Positions 51,779 through 60,722 of a stretch of 64,000 nt of DNA are shown piece by piece; the stretch's first letter is position 1, and the number at the start of each line of letters is the position of its first letter. The translations under genes were made by a program, and so were the position numbers. The stretch is from CALDTK01 sp045110575 (GTDB lineage Bacteria; Bacteroidota; Bacteroidia; Chitinophagales; Saprospiraceae). The notes under the pieces are model-generated. The model was not told the origin of the DNA, made no database searches, and was given only the letters and a program-made list of their open reading frames with translations. Location: NCBI GenBank assembly GCA_045110575.1, contig JBGCGF010000023.1:51202-115201 (forward strand), read 5' to 3'.

Positions 51779-54262
51779 CTACTGCTTCACGCAGAGCGTA
51801 GCCCGATCATCAAGCTGCAAGATGTAGGTCCCTGAGGGGAGCTCATTTGGAGTCTGCAGCCTATAAAGCCCATCTGCGAAAGGTTCTGCGACAGCCTGAT
51901 GGACAAGCCGTCCACCGACATCAAATAGTTTCGCGACAACGACTTCTGGGCGTGGGCGCCTACCCTCGAAAGAGAAGTGGATCGCATCGGTAAATGGCGA
52001 ACGCGCCACTAATCCTGCATCATCTATGAGACGAGGCTCATTATTCGAGCTTATAGAACCTTGACTTAAGACTACAGCTCGAAAGCCTGCGCTTAAGTAT
52101 ACCGGTTGCATGACTTTCCCTTCCTCACTTAGCTCTAACCTGTAGGCGTACGATTCTTCCGACTCAACGTGGATTACGCGAAACTCGCGTTCAGGAATTC
52201 TGTAACGAGCAAGGGTCGCGTAAGGCGCTCCCCCAGGCGCTAAATCGGTATAGGAAACCAATAGTTCGTCTTCACTCACATAAAGAAGGTTTACAACTCC
52301 AACACTATCAGTGCTTAATTGACCAGTTAAGGCTAACTGAAGCGAACCGTCAGGCTCAGGCCTGAACTCCCGATAACTTCCCCCGACACGTTCGTAAATG
52401 AGGAGGCTTCCTGATGGGGACCAGGCCAAGCGGTGATTATTCCTTGCCTCCGATAATAACATAGGCCCGAGTAATATTTCTCCATTTGAACCATGTACGG
52501 TCAATTCTGCATCAGGATCTCTTACTAAAGTAGAACTCAACGAAAGGGCAATCTCCCCTTCTGGCCCGACCTCCATACCATGGACTGAAATATTCCCAGT
52601 TACAAAGGCTGGAGGGTCAAAAGTTCCTAGTTCTCGAATTGCACAATCCGCAGTTAGGTGTCGAATCACAATACTATCTCTGTGTCGAATGGCGTATATA
52701 ACGCCTCCATCGGGGTGGTTTCTTGTGCCAGAAAATGCTTCGCCCAAAATAGACATCTCTACTGAATCCTGAAGGACTAGTTCGTCATCGTATAAGTAGG
52801 CCATAGCCTGGTAGAAATCACTCCCAATCTCGTGGAGAAGATAACCGCGCCCATCAGTCAATCGGGTAAGTTTTGGGTTAAATAAGTATCTTGGAATACT
52901 TGCACCTGGCGGAAGTGCAAGCGAGTCGCCTGAGCGATCAAATTTGATCCAAGCCCTCCCTATGTCAGGTAATGATTGATAGCCGAGAATTTCGTCAGGC
53001 CCAGCCTGCGTTGCCGTGAGGATTTCATCAAAGAATTCCGGGCGGGGACTTGAAAGTGGTATCGGGAGTGCGACGGTGTCTCTATTAACGTAATTAACAA
53101 GTCCGACAGGATCACCGGACCAGATATTTCTGGCTAGCACTCGCCTTTGCGGAGGTGCGCTCGTGTGCTCGGACAAGACAGCGTATTTAGGACCATCAAA
53201 AGAATTAGGTGTCAGTAACCATGTATCGCCTAAGAGCTTGCGACCGCCTGAGCCGTCAGCATCGAACAAGAAAACTCCACCTGAAAAGCCTCGACCTCTG
53301 ACAGTCATGGCGAAGGAATCCAGTCCCCATGCAGAGAGGTCGTATGCGTTAACCTGCGCATTAGGGAACGGCAAGGCGGCTTGAGTCGTTACGATATCGG
53401 AACCGTCAATAGAGGCTGTGACGAAGAGATCGTTCCCAGCCGCCCCTTGTGTAGCGGCATACACGGCCCGATCGCCAAGGGCGACGAAAGGTTGAACACC
53501 ACTCTCTGGACTCCGAATAATGCTGGACGGAAACGTTAGCGTGTCACCATCAGCATAGATCCCGAACGGCTCTGCTCCAGCAACGAAGACAAGCCCGGCC
53601 GCTGGCCATGCCGTGGCATTCTCATCGTAGTAACCTTCTTTAGGGAGACTTGCCCTCAGCTGACCGTCGTCGAGCCCGAAGACCTGCACCGTGTTTGCTG
53701 TAGGGCTCGGATCTCGCGCGTAGTCATCCCGTATCAAGACGGCCGCGTCATCAATTATCGCGAAAGCTACCGGTGGACCAAGGCTATCTCGTAGGCCATC
53801 GGCCTCAAGCGTGACAATTGAGAGTTCAGTACCTGTTAGCAGGTCAATCTGGCGTAAAGTCATCGGGTATGCAGTACTACCGGATACTTGATTTCTCACA
53901 ACGAGGACGTAGGCGCGATCGTCTACGAGCACAAGCTTGGCAGCGTGTGGTTCTCTATATCTTTCGTTCAGGAGATTAGGCTCAGGATAAGCTTGACTCC
54001 AGATGAGGTCACCCAAGCGATCGAAACGGTAAACCCCGACGGCCTGAATGAGTGCAAGCGAGTCAGAAGTATTGACAAGCCCCGTACCAACCATCATGCT
54101 GCCGCCGTCGGCTAGGCCAAGGCCCGAGAGGAAATTAGCGCTGTAGTTAGGCTGGTCCGTGATCACTCTTTCAAAGGCCGGGTCTTGCCCAAAGACGGCC
54201 GCTGCATCCAAGAGAACTACCAGCATGAAGAGAGATAAGAAGCGCGTAGTTGATAAATGCAT
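51779..54262 (-). CDS. Large T9SS cargo protein, beta-propeller-like, function unknown
   Basis: 827 residues. Signal peptide MHLSTTRFLSLFMLVVLLDAAAVFGQ. The body is rich in short beta repeats of the form 'DG...aLxxxG' with many Asp/Gly turns (GLADGGSMMVGTG; YRFDRLGDLIWSQAY; GRGYLLHEIGSDFYQAMAYLYDDEL; GPEGEIALSLSSTL), suggesting one or two beta-propellers. The C-terminal 70 residues (VVVAKLFDVGGRLVHQAVAEPFADGLYRLQTPNELPSGTYILQLDDRATLCVKQ) form a T9SS type A domain whose usual PNP motif is degenerate (RPRPEV). Same size and layout as the protein at 61374-63830. More GC-rich than its neighbours. Confidence 0.75.
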   Translation of the reverse strand: MHLSTTRFLSLFMLVVLLDAAAVFGQDPAFERVITDQPNYSANFLSGLGLADGGSMMVGTGLVNTSDSLALIQAVGVYRFDRLGDLIWSQAYPEPNLLNERYREPHAAKLVLVDDRAYVLVVRNQVSGSTAYPMTLRQIDLLTGTELSIVTLEADGLRDSLGPPVAFAIIDDAAVLIRDDYARDPSPTANTVQVFGLDDGQLRASLPKEGYYDENATAWPAAGLVFVAGAEPFGIYADGDTLTFPSSIIRSPESGVQPFVALGDRAVYAATQGAAGNDLFVTASIDGSDIVTTQAALPFPNAQVNAYDLSAWGLDSFAMTVRGRGFSGGVFLFDADGSGGRKLLGDTWLLTPNSFDGPKYAVLSEHTSAPPQRRVLARNIWSGDPVGLVNYVNRDTVALPIPLSSPRPEFFDEILTATQAGPDEILGYQSLPDIGRAWIKFDRSGDSLALPPGASIPRYLFNPKLTRLTDGRGYLLHEIGSDFYQAMAYLYDDELVLQDSVEMSILGEAFSGTRNHPDGGVIYAIRHRDSIVIRHLTADCAIRELGTFDPPAFVTGNISVHGMEVGPEGEIALSLSSTLVRDPDAELTVHGSNGEILLGPMLLSEARNNHRLAWSPSGSLLIYERVGGSYREFRPEPDGSLQLALTGQLSTDSVGVVNLLYVSEDELLVSYTDLAPGGAPYATLARYRIPEREFRVIHVESEESYAYRLELSEEGKVMQPVYLSAGFRAVVLSQGSISSNNEPRLIDDAGLVARSPFTDAIHFSFEGRRPRPEVVVAKLFDVGGRLVHQAVAEPFADGLYRLQTPNELPSGTYILQLDDRATLCVKQ

Positions 54263-54500
54263 AGGGTAGTAAAGTTAACGTACGGATGAGATGTCTCTGG
54301 TCTTACAAACTACAGCGCCCGTTGAACGTGTGCAGCTCAACACTATGCATGCTTGTACAGCCTACCAATATCAGACATTGTTTTGCTGAAATTTCTTACT
54401 AAATTTCTTAGCTTTTAGCCTGAAGTGAAGTTGCTACTGAAGCTAGAAAAATAGGCCAATTTCTAATAACCCATAAAGCGATTGCTTTTTGTTTTTAACC
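54263..54500. other. Intergenic region before the Nudix unit
   Basis: No gene seen. Contains a direct repeat (AAATTTCTTA twice, near 54388-54410), GTTGA/TCAAC arms near 54322-54342 and a T-rich stretch just before the small ORF that may be part of its promoter. Confidence 0.4.
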
Positions 54501-54608
54501 ATGCAAATCAAATCCACTACAATACTCAAAGATAACGAACTGGCAGAGCTACTACTCCATTCAGGATTCGGCATCTACTTACATAATAAAAAACACGCTT
54601 CAAGCTAA
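54501..54608 (+). CDS. Possible 35-residue small protein upstream of the Nudix gene
   Basis: ATG at 54501 reads MQIKSTTILKDNELAELLLH... for 35 codons and stops with a TAA that overlaps the next ATG (TAATG). Such an overlap favours translational coupling, so this is either a real small protein or a leader peptide. Composition is ordinary, no membrane helix, no known family. Confidence 0.4.
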   Translation: MQIKSTTILKDNELAELLLHSGFGIYLHNKKHASS

Positions 54609-55210
54609 TGATCATACGAAACCTAGAATCGAAACAACAACTTCAACGACTGTTCGATATTTACATTCAGCGCTTTCCTGAAGAAATCGATCATCAATTT
54701 CCGGTTCAATACTTCCTCTCTTTAACAGAATCAGAAAACCTCTATAGTCGCAAGAATTTTGTGGGCCACCTCACGGCCAGTGCCTTCATACTTTCTGCTG
54801 ATGGGCAGAGCGTTTTGCTCCTCCATCATAAATCACTTGATCGCTGGCTGCAAGCAGGTGGACATATCGACAAGACGGATGAAAGTATTCTCGATGCGGC
54901 TTACCGTGAGGTAGCCGAAGAGACGGGTCTCCAAAAGGAGAACTTGCAGCTCCTTCCAACTGGAGATTCGCCCCACATTCCATTTGACATCGACTCACAC
55001 GCTATCCCAGCCAATCCTAAGAAGGGTGAGGCAGCGCATGTGCATCACGACTTCAGGTATCTATTTCAGGTAAAGCATTCGGTCACTGTTGAAGTGAGTG
55101 CCGAAGAGTCAAACGGATTTCGCTGGGTTAGTCTAGAGGACCTTAAAGCGATTGAGGATCACACGAGAGTGGCTAAAAAAATATCCTCACTTCCACGCTT
55201 ACAAGAATAG
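54608..55210 (+). CDS. Nudix hydrolase
   Basis: 200-residue hydrolase of nucleoside-diphosphate-X compounds. The Nudix box is AGGHIDKTDESILDAAYREVAEETGL (residues about 81-106), complete in the REVAEETG part but with one extra residue between the Gly and first Glu compared with GX5E. An N-terminal extension of about 55 residues precedes the fold. Later HHDFRYLFQVK and FRWVSLEDLKAIEDH fit the family. Substrate unknown. Confidence 0.92.
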   Translation: MIIRNLESKQQLQRLFDIYIQRFPEEIDHQFPVQYFLSLTESENLYSRKNFVGHLTASAFILSADGQSVLLLHHKSLDRWLQAGGHIDKTDESILDAAYREVAEETGLQKENLQLLPTGDSPHIPFDIDSHAIPANPKKGEAAHVHHDFRYLFQVKHSVTVEVSAEESNGFRWVSLEDLKAIEDHTRVAKKISSLPRLQE

Positions 55211-55229
55211 GTCAATAGCCAACCATTGC

Positions 55230-56108
55230 TCACTTTTTTGGAAGTGGGATATAGGTGTCGTCTCCTTCCACTTTAGGAAATCGTTTCGCCTCCCAATCGC
55301 GCTTCGCCTGCTCGATGCGTGCTAGATCAGAACTGACGAAATTCCAATACATGTGACGCGGCTCCGGAAAAGCCTCGCCACCAAAGAGTAGTACACGAGT
55401 ACCTTCGCTTAGGTCCATGCAGCATTCATTGTCCGTTTCAGAAATAAGCATTTCTCCCGCCCTTATATATTCTGTACCGACAAGTACTTCGCCCACAACA
55501 ACCACGATAGCAATCTCACCTTTCAACTCTCCTGCGATATTGAGCGATCCGTTTTCTTTTGCTGAGATGTCCACCAAGAACAAGGGAGAGTGCACTGGAA
55601 GCGGAGAAGTCCTACCGAATCCCTTACCCGCAACGAGTGCAAAATCTAACCCATCATCTGACCAACGAGGAAGCTGATCTGCTGCAAGGTGATCAAACCT
55701 AGGCTCCATCTCTTCTAGCGCTGCAGGGAGTGCTACCCATACTTGATAACCATGTACCGTTTGGGTTACGTTTTGCTGCTTCAAACTTTCAGGCGTACGC
55801 TCGGTGTGGGTACAACCTTTACCTGAGGTCATGAAATTCACTGACCCAGGAGTGATTACTAAATCAGCTCCGGTTGAATCCTTGTGCGCGATCTCCCCTT
55901 CGATTAAATATGTCAAGGTCGACAGCCCAATGTGCGGATGCTGATCGACATCAAAATAAGCTCCAGGACCAACCTTCGAAGGTCCCATGTGATCGATAAA
56001 CGTAAACGGGCCGACTTGTCGTTTTTTCCGAAAGGGGAGTAATCGCCCTACTAGAAAATTACCTACTCGTCGTTCGCGCTCAGCAACGTGCATGGAGTTA
56101 TTAGCCAT
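55230..56108 (-). CDS. Pirin family protein
   Basis: 292-residue bicupin. Metal ligands appear in DQHPHIGLSTLTYLIEGEIAHKDSTG and TSGKGCTHTERTP (His, His, His, Glu); the second cupin has lost such residues, as is usual. Bacterial pirins (YhhW-type) can oxidise quercetin; the physiological role is unknown. Start gives MANNSMHVAERERRVGNFLVGRLLPF, with the conserved GRLLPF segment. Convergent with the Nudix gene. Confidence 0.93.
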   Translation of the reverse strand: MANNSMHVAERERRVGNFLVGRLLPFRKKRQVGPFTFIDHMGPSKVGPGAYFDVDQHPHIGLSTLTYLIEGEIAHKDSTGADLVITPGSVNFMTSGKGCTHTERTPESLKQQNVTQTVHGYQVWVALPAALEEMEPRFDHLAADQLPRWSDDGLDFALVAGKGFGRTSPLPVHSPLFLVDISAKENGSLNIAGELKGEIAIVVVVGEVLVGTEYIRAGEMLISETDNECCMDLSEGTRVLLFGGEAFPEPRHMYWNFVSSDLARIEQAKRDWEAKRFPKVEGDDTYIPLPKK

Positions 56109-56153
56109 GTGCTAAAGTTATCAATCAACTCACGAAGTCCAGCATCAAAACGT

Positions 56154-56756
56154 TCACGCTTTCTCCAGCGCTTCAGCAAGTTTCTCTAGTTCAAGCAACG
56201 CCACTTTTTCGCGCTTCATTCCAGGCCAAATAAACAATACTATTACGACCGTCATAATCACCGGAAAACTGATACATAACAACCAAATCACTGCACTACT
56301 AAAATAAGTGATCCATTCTGGCATCAACATATAATACCCAATCGAATAGAGCGCAAAACTAATAATGACCAAGTTCTGATGCACACCTGCTCGAAAGCCT
56401 ACTAAACGCCGGCTCTCTTGGACAAACATGGCCGCGCTTTCGAAAAAATCTATTTTCCGTGCAAGTGAAAGTCCAATCAATTCTGCAGCTATTCGCAGAA
56501 GCATACTCCCGATCATCAGCCACTTTCCAATTATACTTAGCTGCTCTTCAACAGGCGATAAATAGTGAAAAAATAGTAGCAGCACGAGTACTACTATTGA
56601 AAGGATTACGATCGTGAGCACTTGCGCCTGAATGCTCTCCTGTTTAGGATCACGCGCTCGTTGCATAATATTTAGGCGAACCTGTTCGCCATTCATAGCA
56701 TCGCCTTCATCACCAGCTTGCCAAAGTTCGTGGAATTCATTGGTTGGATTAGACAT
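56154..56756 (-). CDS. Four-helix membrane protein, probable anti-sigma partner
   Basis: 200 residues. The N-terminal ~45 residues are cytoplasmic and charged (NEFHELWQAGDEGDAMNGEQVRLNIMQRARDPKQ), followed by helices at about 46-66, 72-95, 122-140 and 150-175, and a charged C-terminal helix. It starts inside the end of the ECF sigma gene (8-bp overlap). By position it should be the membrane anti-sigma factor, though it has no zinc-binding anti-sigma motif (HxxxCxxC) and matches no family I recognise. Confidence 0.65.
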   Translation of the reverse strand: MSNPTNEFHELWQAGDEGDAMNGEQVRLNIMQRARDPKQESIQAQVLTIVILSIVVLVLLLFFHYLSPVEEQLSIIGKWLMIGSMLLRIAAELIGLSLARKIDFFESAAMFVQESRRLVGFRAGVHQNLVIISFALYSIGYYMLMPEWITYFSSAVIWLLCISFPVIMTVVIVLFIWPGMKREKVALLELEKLAEALEKA

Positions 56757-57267
56757 TGCTTAAAAGTTTTCGAAGTTTATCATGTGCACGGTGCACACGG
56801 ACGCGCAGCGCGCCTTGTGTAAGCCCAGTCACCTGAGCGATTTCGGAATAGTCTTGCCCTTCGAGCATGAGCATGTAGACGAGTCTGTCAACTTTAGGAA
56901 GTGTTCCAATGGCTTGATAAAGTTGCTGTAGTCGAGGGTCTGCGTCTGAGGTTTCAGCCAATTCGGCTTCACTCAGGGCAGGCTTCCTTCGGAAAGCGAT
57001 ATCGGTTGGCTCCACACTTATTTGGGGTCTACGTGTACGTGTTCGAATTTCCTGTAGACAGACATTTACGGTGATTCGATAAATCCAGGTTTTGGCGGAA
57101 GCTTCACCTCGAAAACGATCTAACCCTCGCCAGACCTGAACGAACACTTCTTGCGCTAGATCTTCTGCCGCTACTGCGTCACCTTTGACATATCCTCGAC
57201 ACAGCTTCACGACGGCAGGTCGATGCTCTACGAAAAGGCGGTTAAATATTTGAGTATTGTTGGACAC
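56749..57267 (-). CDS. ECF RNA polymerase sigma factor
   Basis: 172 residues. Sigma-2: HRPAVVKLCRGYVKGDAVAAEDLAQEVFVQVWRGLDRFRGEASAKTWIYRITVNVCLQEIR; sigma-4: QLYQAIGTLPKVDRLVYMLMLEGQDYSEIAQVTGLTQGALRVRVHRAHDKLRKLL. A typical extracytoplasmic-function regulator, with the overlapping membrane gene as likely antagonist. A repeat variant GTTTTGGCGGAAGC (57089-57102, opposite strand) encodes EASAKTW in sigma region 2. Confidence 0.95.
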   Translation of the reverse strand: MSNNTQIFNRLFVEHRPAVVKLCRGYVKGDAVAAEDLAQEVFVQVWRGLDRFRGEASAKTWIYRITVNVCLQEIRTRTRRPQISVEPTDIAFRRKPALSEAELAETSDADPRLQQLYQAIGTLPKVDRLVYMLMLEGQDYSEIAQVTGLTQGALRVRVHRAHDKLRKLLSNV

Positions 57268-57275
57268 AGAATCGC

Positions 57276-58127
57276 CTAGTTAGTTGAGCCCCCTGAGAGT
57301 GCAATGCGAAGTTGATCAATATACCATGCTTCGGCATCCCACATCAAAAAGTGCTTTCCCTTAGGAGCAACTTTTATCACTGCTCCATCCAAGTTTGCAT
57401 ATTGCTTTTCCATGTTGGCCTTTACGAGTTCCGCCCCAAAGCTTGGTGCTGCAAGAATCGTCGTCAACGCTTTGATCTTTGATAGTTCCGGACGCAGGTC
57501 TAATCGCAAGAGATCAACATATCCGAAGGTGTAGGTTTTCCGATCTGCGGCCTTCATCCACTCTTTCAGAATCTTTGCTTTCTCAGGAACGTCGGTCATG
57601 CCACTCGCCATACCTGAGATCATGCCCTCAAACGAATCGGGGTCCATGTTGTACATGCCCATCGTCTGCTGATTATTGTATGTCATCGCACTTGCAGGTA
57701 CGCCAGGCATCATCATTTCACGCATACACGGAAGCGCATCGAGCAAGACGAGGCGATTCACCCTTTCGGGAAAACGGGCGGCAATTTCGGTTGCCAAGTT
57801 CCCTCCCATGCTATGTCCGATGAGATCGAAGGTCGTCAGTTCATTGTCTTCGACATAGGCAAAAAGGGCCTCTCGAACTTTCGGATACCATGGTGTATCG
57901 ATGGGTTGCGTCCCGCCGAAACCAGCATAGGTAAACACGTGATATGCTCGTTCGTCGTCAAGCGAATCGACGGTGTTGTCGAACACTACTCCTGGCGTTG
58001 CAAACCCTGGAAGTAAAAGAATAGGTGATCCTTCTCCGATCAGCTTTACATGAATAGCAGGAGCAGCTATTTGCGCCTGAAGTGTGAAACTGATGACCAA
58101 GAGCAGGAAGGAGAAAAGCGGACGCAT
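57276..58127 (-). CDS. Exported alpha/beta hydrolase
   Basis: 283 residues with a signal peptide (MRPLFSFLLLVISFTLQAQ). Fold signatures: SPILLLPGFATPGVVFDNTVDSL (oxyanion strand), FDLIGHSMGGNLATEIAARFPERVNRLVLLDALP with nucleophile Ser in GHSMGG near residue 105, and APKGKHFLMWDAEAW with the catalytic His near the C-terminus. It lies 8 bp upstream of the sigma factor on the same strand, so the three genes likely form one transcript. Substrate unknown. Confidence 0.88.
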   Translation of the reverse strand: MRPLFSFLLLVISFTLQAQIAAPAIHVKLIGEGSPILLLPGFATPGVVFDNTVDSLDDERAYHVFTYAGFGGTQPIDTPWYPKVREALFAYVEDNELTTFDLIGHSMGGNLATEIAARFPERVNRLVLLDALPCMREMMMPGVPASAMTYNNQQTMGMYNMDPDSFEGMISGMASGMTDVPEKAKILKEWMKAADRKTYTFGYVDLLRLDLRPELSKIKALTTILAAPSFGAELVKANMEKQYANLDGAVIKVAPKGKHFLMWDAEAWYIDQLRIALSGGSTN

Positions 58128-58249
58128 AGGATTCGTTTTCTCTTTTGATGCCAGGAGGAAACGATTCGTTACACTTGATGGGTAATTAATCTTTCACCCC
58201 TGCAGATCGGGAGATCTACAAGGCAATGAGTCATGCTTACCTTCGGGGC

Positions 58250-58834
58250 ATGCCTATAAAGCTTTTGGTCCTTGTATTAACTCTATTCGTATCCTTAGCC
58301 ACCTACGCCCAACCTGCAGCATGGACGACCTACACCGACTCTGTAAAGCATGCGTGGGGTGCGCCTAGCTCAAAGCTCTTGACACCTGAACAGCAAGTTG
58401 ACTTCAAGGGCGTGAAGTACATGCCATATGATTCGACCTACTGTCTTGCCGTAGAGTACGTCCCGATCAAAAATGCGGATACGATCCTTGTTGCGACCAC
58501 CCGTAAAACGACCTCACGTTACCTTCCTTGGGCGACGGTTTCCTTCGTGCTGCATGATACTCCATGCGCGCTTACGGTATATAGAGGTCTCGATCCGTGG
58601 AGTGAGATGGACTTGTATTTCGTGATGTTCAACGACCTTACCAATGGAGACTCTTCTTATGGTGGGGGGCGCTACCTCGAGCTTCATCATGTCGACGAAA
58701 CTGGCGGCACCGCCATACTCGATTTCAACTTCAGCTACAATCCGTATTGCGCATATGCGGATCGGTATAGCTGTCCGATTCCGCCAAAGGAGAATCGATT
58801 GGAGGTTGAAGTTAATGCTGGGGTTGGGTATTAG
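58250..58834 (+). CDS. Exported protein of unknown function
   Basis: 194 residues from ATG 58250, which gives the signal peptide MPIKLLVLVLTLFVSLATYAQ; an in-frame ATG at 58226 adds eight residues. The mature part is beta-rich with several Cys (YCLAVEY, TPCALTVYRGLDPW, NPYCAYADRYSCPIPPKENRLEVEVNAGVGY); the ending suggests a DUF1684-like protein (FNFSYNPYCAY...CPxPPxENxL), which is a tentative match. Divergent from the hydrolase. Confidence 0.7.
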   Translation: MPIKLLVLVLTLFVSLATYAQPAAWTTYTDSVKHAWGAPSSKLLTPEQQVDFKGVKYMPYDSTYCLAVEYVPIKNADTILVATTRKTTSRYLPWATVSFVLHDTPCALTVYRGLDPWSEMDLYFVMFNDLTNGDSSYGGGRYLELHHVDETGGTAILDFNFSYNPYCAYADRYSCPIPPKENRLEVEVNAGVGY

Positions 58835-58905
58835 AAAGGGTGGCTTCCGTTTTCCGAAACGGTGGTAGAAAGGGTGGCTTCCGCCTTCCGAGGCGGGCCC
58901 TTTCT
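58833..58905 (+). repeat. Two REP-like hairpins upstream of the RAYT gene
   Basis: Tandem units 58833-58865 and 58867-58905 share AGAAAGGGTGGCTTCCG and then an inner palindrome around TTCCGA (GTTTTCCGAAAC, GCCTTCCGAGGC). The second closes with a perfect outer stem AGAAAGGG/CCCTTTCT. A third GGAAGCC core lies at 58935-58941. Confidence 0.8.
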
Positions 58906-58963
58906 GATACAACGTCGCAACCGACGCGAAAAACGGAAGCCGTGCTCCCCGTATATTCACTCC

Positions 58964-59587
58964 ATGAAGCTCTATTGGCCAAGTTCAGAGATGCCGCATG
59001 GCTACTTATGCGATACGCCAATTCATTTGGTCTATCGACTGAAAGGCTGCCTACCAGTTGCTGTTCTGAAAGAACTGACTGCAGAGCTTGTAGACCAACT
59101 CGTGGTTTTGCGAAAACAGCAACCACTACCTGTAGATCAAATCGAGGCCGTAAAAGCAGAATACTTTATGAAGTATGATGAACTACTTGATGCACAAGAC
59201 CAAGCATTATACATCCTCGCTAATATTACAGCTATTAAAATTGTCTTAGATAGCTGGAAGACACTCCATACAAGTGGTGATTGTAAAATCCATGCCGTTT
59301 GTGTAATGGGAAATCACGTGCACGTAATCCTCTGTGCATGGCCCGATCAAGCTCACAACCAGCTTGGCCCGCTGCTTGCCAGACATAAGCGATTTACAAA
59401 CAGAACACTTCAACGAGCTGGCTTTTCACCGCCCAATGCCGAACCCTCTTTTTGGGCAGAAGGATTCTTTGACCGTTATGTGCGACCTGGCACTTACGAG
59501 GTGGTATTTGACTATTTACTCAATAACCCTGTCAAAGCCGGGCTGAACGCCGATAGAAGAAAATGGAAAGGACTGTGGATTCCGTGA
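58964..59587 (+). mobile_element. REP-associated tyrosine transposase (IS200-like Y1_Tnp)
   Basis: 207-residue single-strand transposase/nuclease of the RAYT group. Start at ATG 58964 (MKLYWPSSEMPHGYLCDT); the longer frame from 58862 runs through a REP hairpin and is unlikely. The HUH site is H118-V-H120 in AVCVMGNHVHVILCAW, and the C-terminal motif FDRYVRPGTYEVVFDYLLNNPVKAGL carries the presumed catalytic Tyr (Y178 or Y184). RAYTs act on REP hairpins and are usually single copy, not classical transposons. Hairpins carrying GGCTTCC heads flank the gene on both sides, supporting the call. Confidence 0.92.
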
Positions 59588-59716
59588 AGAAATGCCGGCT
59601 TCCGTCCCGCAGTATTGCGGGACGGTGGCATTTCTGACGTTTTGTAGAGTGCCCGCTTCGGAAAGCGGAAGCCACACTCCACAGCACTTCCGTCCCGCAC
59701 TACTGCAGGACGGAAG
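59588..59716. repeat. Three REP-like hairpins downstream of the RAYT gene
   Basis: 59588-59635 (AGAAATGCC ... GGCATTTCT outer stem, CCCGCA/TGCGGG inner stem, GGCTTCC head), 59644-59682 (inverted unit; its complement contains GTGGCTTCCGCTTTCCGAAGCGG, the same core as the upstream pair) and 59687-59716 (CTTCCGTCC/GGACGGAAG). They start immediately after the stop codon. Confidence 0.8.
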
Positions 59717-59732
59717 CTTCGCCATTGCATTC

Positions 59733-60587
59733 CTACCCCAACTCCTCAAGCAACGTCTTCGCCGCCAACTTGCCCAGTTTATTAGAAGCTTCAGGACTTG
59801 CACCAGTGATCAATTTGCGGTCTAGACATACCGTATCATCAGACTTTGTATTCATAAGGATTACGCCTAAAGACTTCATCTTTTCGCTCAACCCCCATGG
59901 CATATGCCCAGGTAAGTAACCGATCATTGGCGTCTGCTTATCTACAGCATCAGGAAAGACAGCCATGTTGTATCCTTCATACAAAAACGACTTCCCATTA
60001 AGCATGGTCGTCAACAATGACCCTGGTCCGTGGCAAAGTGTAATCGTAAACAAATCGTTGTCGTGCGCCCAGTGAAGTATGCGTCCAACGTTCTGATCTT
60101 CCGGGATACCAAGCATCGCACCGTGTCCTCCTGGTACAAACACGGCTGCATACGATGCTGGATCATTTAGAGAGGTGTCAATTACCTCTTGCAAGCTTTT
60201 CGGGGACGCAAAGCTTGAAGATAGCTTATCGTAAATGGCCTTTACGTTCTTGTCTTTATTAGGGAAGGCCCACATCTCAAAGACTACCGGCTTGCCCGTT
60301 GGAGTAGCTACTTCAAATTCGAACCCAGCATTTTGCAAGTGAAGCATTGGGACGAGCGCTTCAACTGGATGATTACCCGTCGAGAACAGTTTACCGTTCT
60401 TCATCTTCATGTTCTTCTGCTCGGTAAAAATCACGAGGATTTTCGAGCGCTTGCCCTTGTACTTGTCGTACGAGATCTCCTCAAAGTCTGTGGTCGCACT
60501 GACGGCCAATTTCAACGCAAGTTTTGAAGGGCTGTATGAACCATCTGATTCGAGCTTCGGGGCGATTCCTAGTAATTTCTTAATCAT
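59733..60587 (-). CDS. hchA: Hsp31/HchA-type protein deglycase (DJ-1/PfpI family)
   Basis: 284 residues, the length of E. coli HchA, a glyoxalase III/deglycase and holding chaperone. Strong matches: NGKLFSTGNHPVEALVPMLHLQNAGFEFEVATPTGKP, AAVFVPGGHGAMLGIPE, TLCHGPGSLL with the nucleophile Cys near residue 180, FPDAVDKQTPMIGYLPGHMPW, and LDRKLITGASPEASNKLGKLAAKTLLEEL. Preceded by a Crp/Fnr-type regulator on the same strand with a palindrome in between. Confidence 0.95.
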   Translation of the reverse strand: MIKKLLGIAPKLESDGSYSPSKLALKLAVSATTDFEEISYDKYKGKRSKILVIFTEQKNMKMKNGKLFSTGNHPVEALVPMLHLQNAGFEFEVATPTGKPVVFEMWAFPNKDKNVKAIYDKLSSSFASPKSLQEVIDTSLNDPASYAAVFVPGGHGAMLGIPEDQNVGRILHWAHDNDLFTITLCHGPGSLLTTMLNGKSFLYEGYNMAVFPDAVDKQTPMIGYLPGHMPWGLSEKMKSLGVILMNTKSDDTVCLDRKLITGASPEASNKLGKLAAKTLLEELG

Positions 60588-60631
60588 GGCAGTATTCTTT
60601 GAATCGGATAAGAGTGCTGCTCCAACAACAA

Positions 60632-60646
60632 GTCACTTCAAGTGAC
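60632..60646. promoter_or_regulatory. Palindrome upstream of hchA
   Basis: GTCACTT-C-AAGTGAC, perfect 7-bp arms, 45 bp before the hchA start. Candidate operator for the adjacent Crp/Fnr-type regulator. Confidence 0.45.
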
Positions 60647-60722
60647 GTACAGAGCATTCAGCCTCTCCAACACAAAGGTGAACCAGTGGCCCCAGCCAAA
60701 AAATGACCTATGATAAGAAATG

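Noticed and set aside
56154..57267. FecI/FecR-type iron signalling pair
   Set aside because: The membrane protein has four helices and no FecR domain, and no TonB receptor with a signalling domain is next to it.
58862..58963. Upstream extension of the RAYT frame
   Set aside because: The extra 34 codons run through a REP hairpin, and the family N-terminus fits the ATG at 58964.
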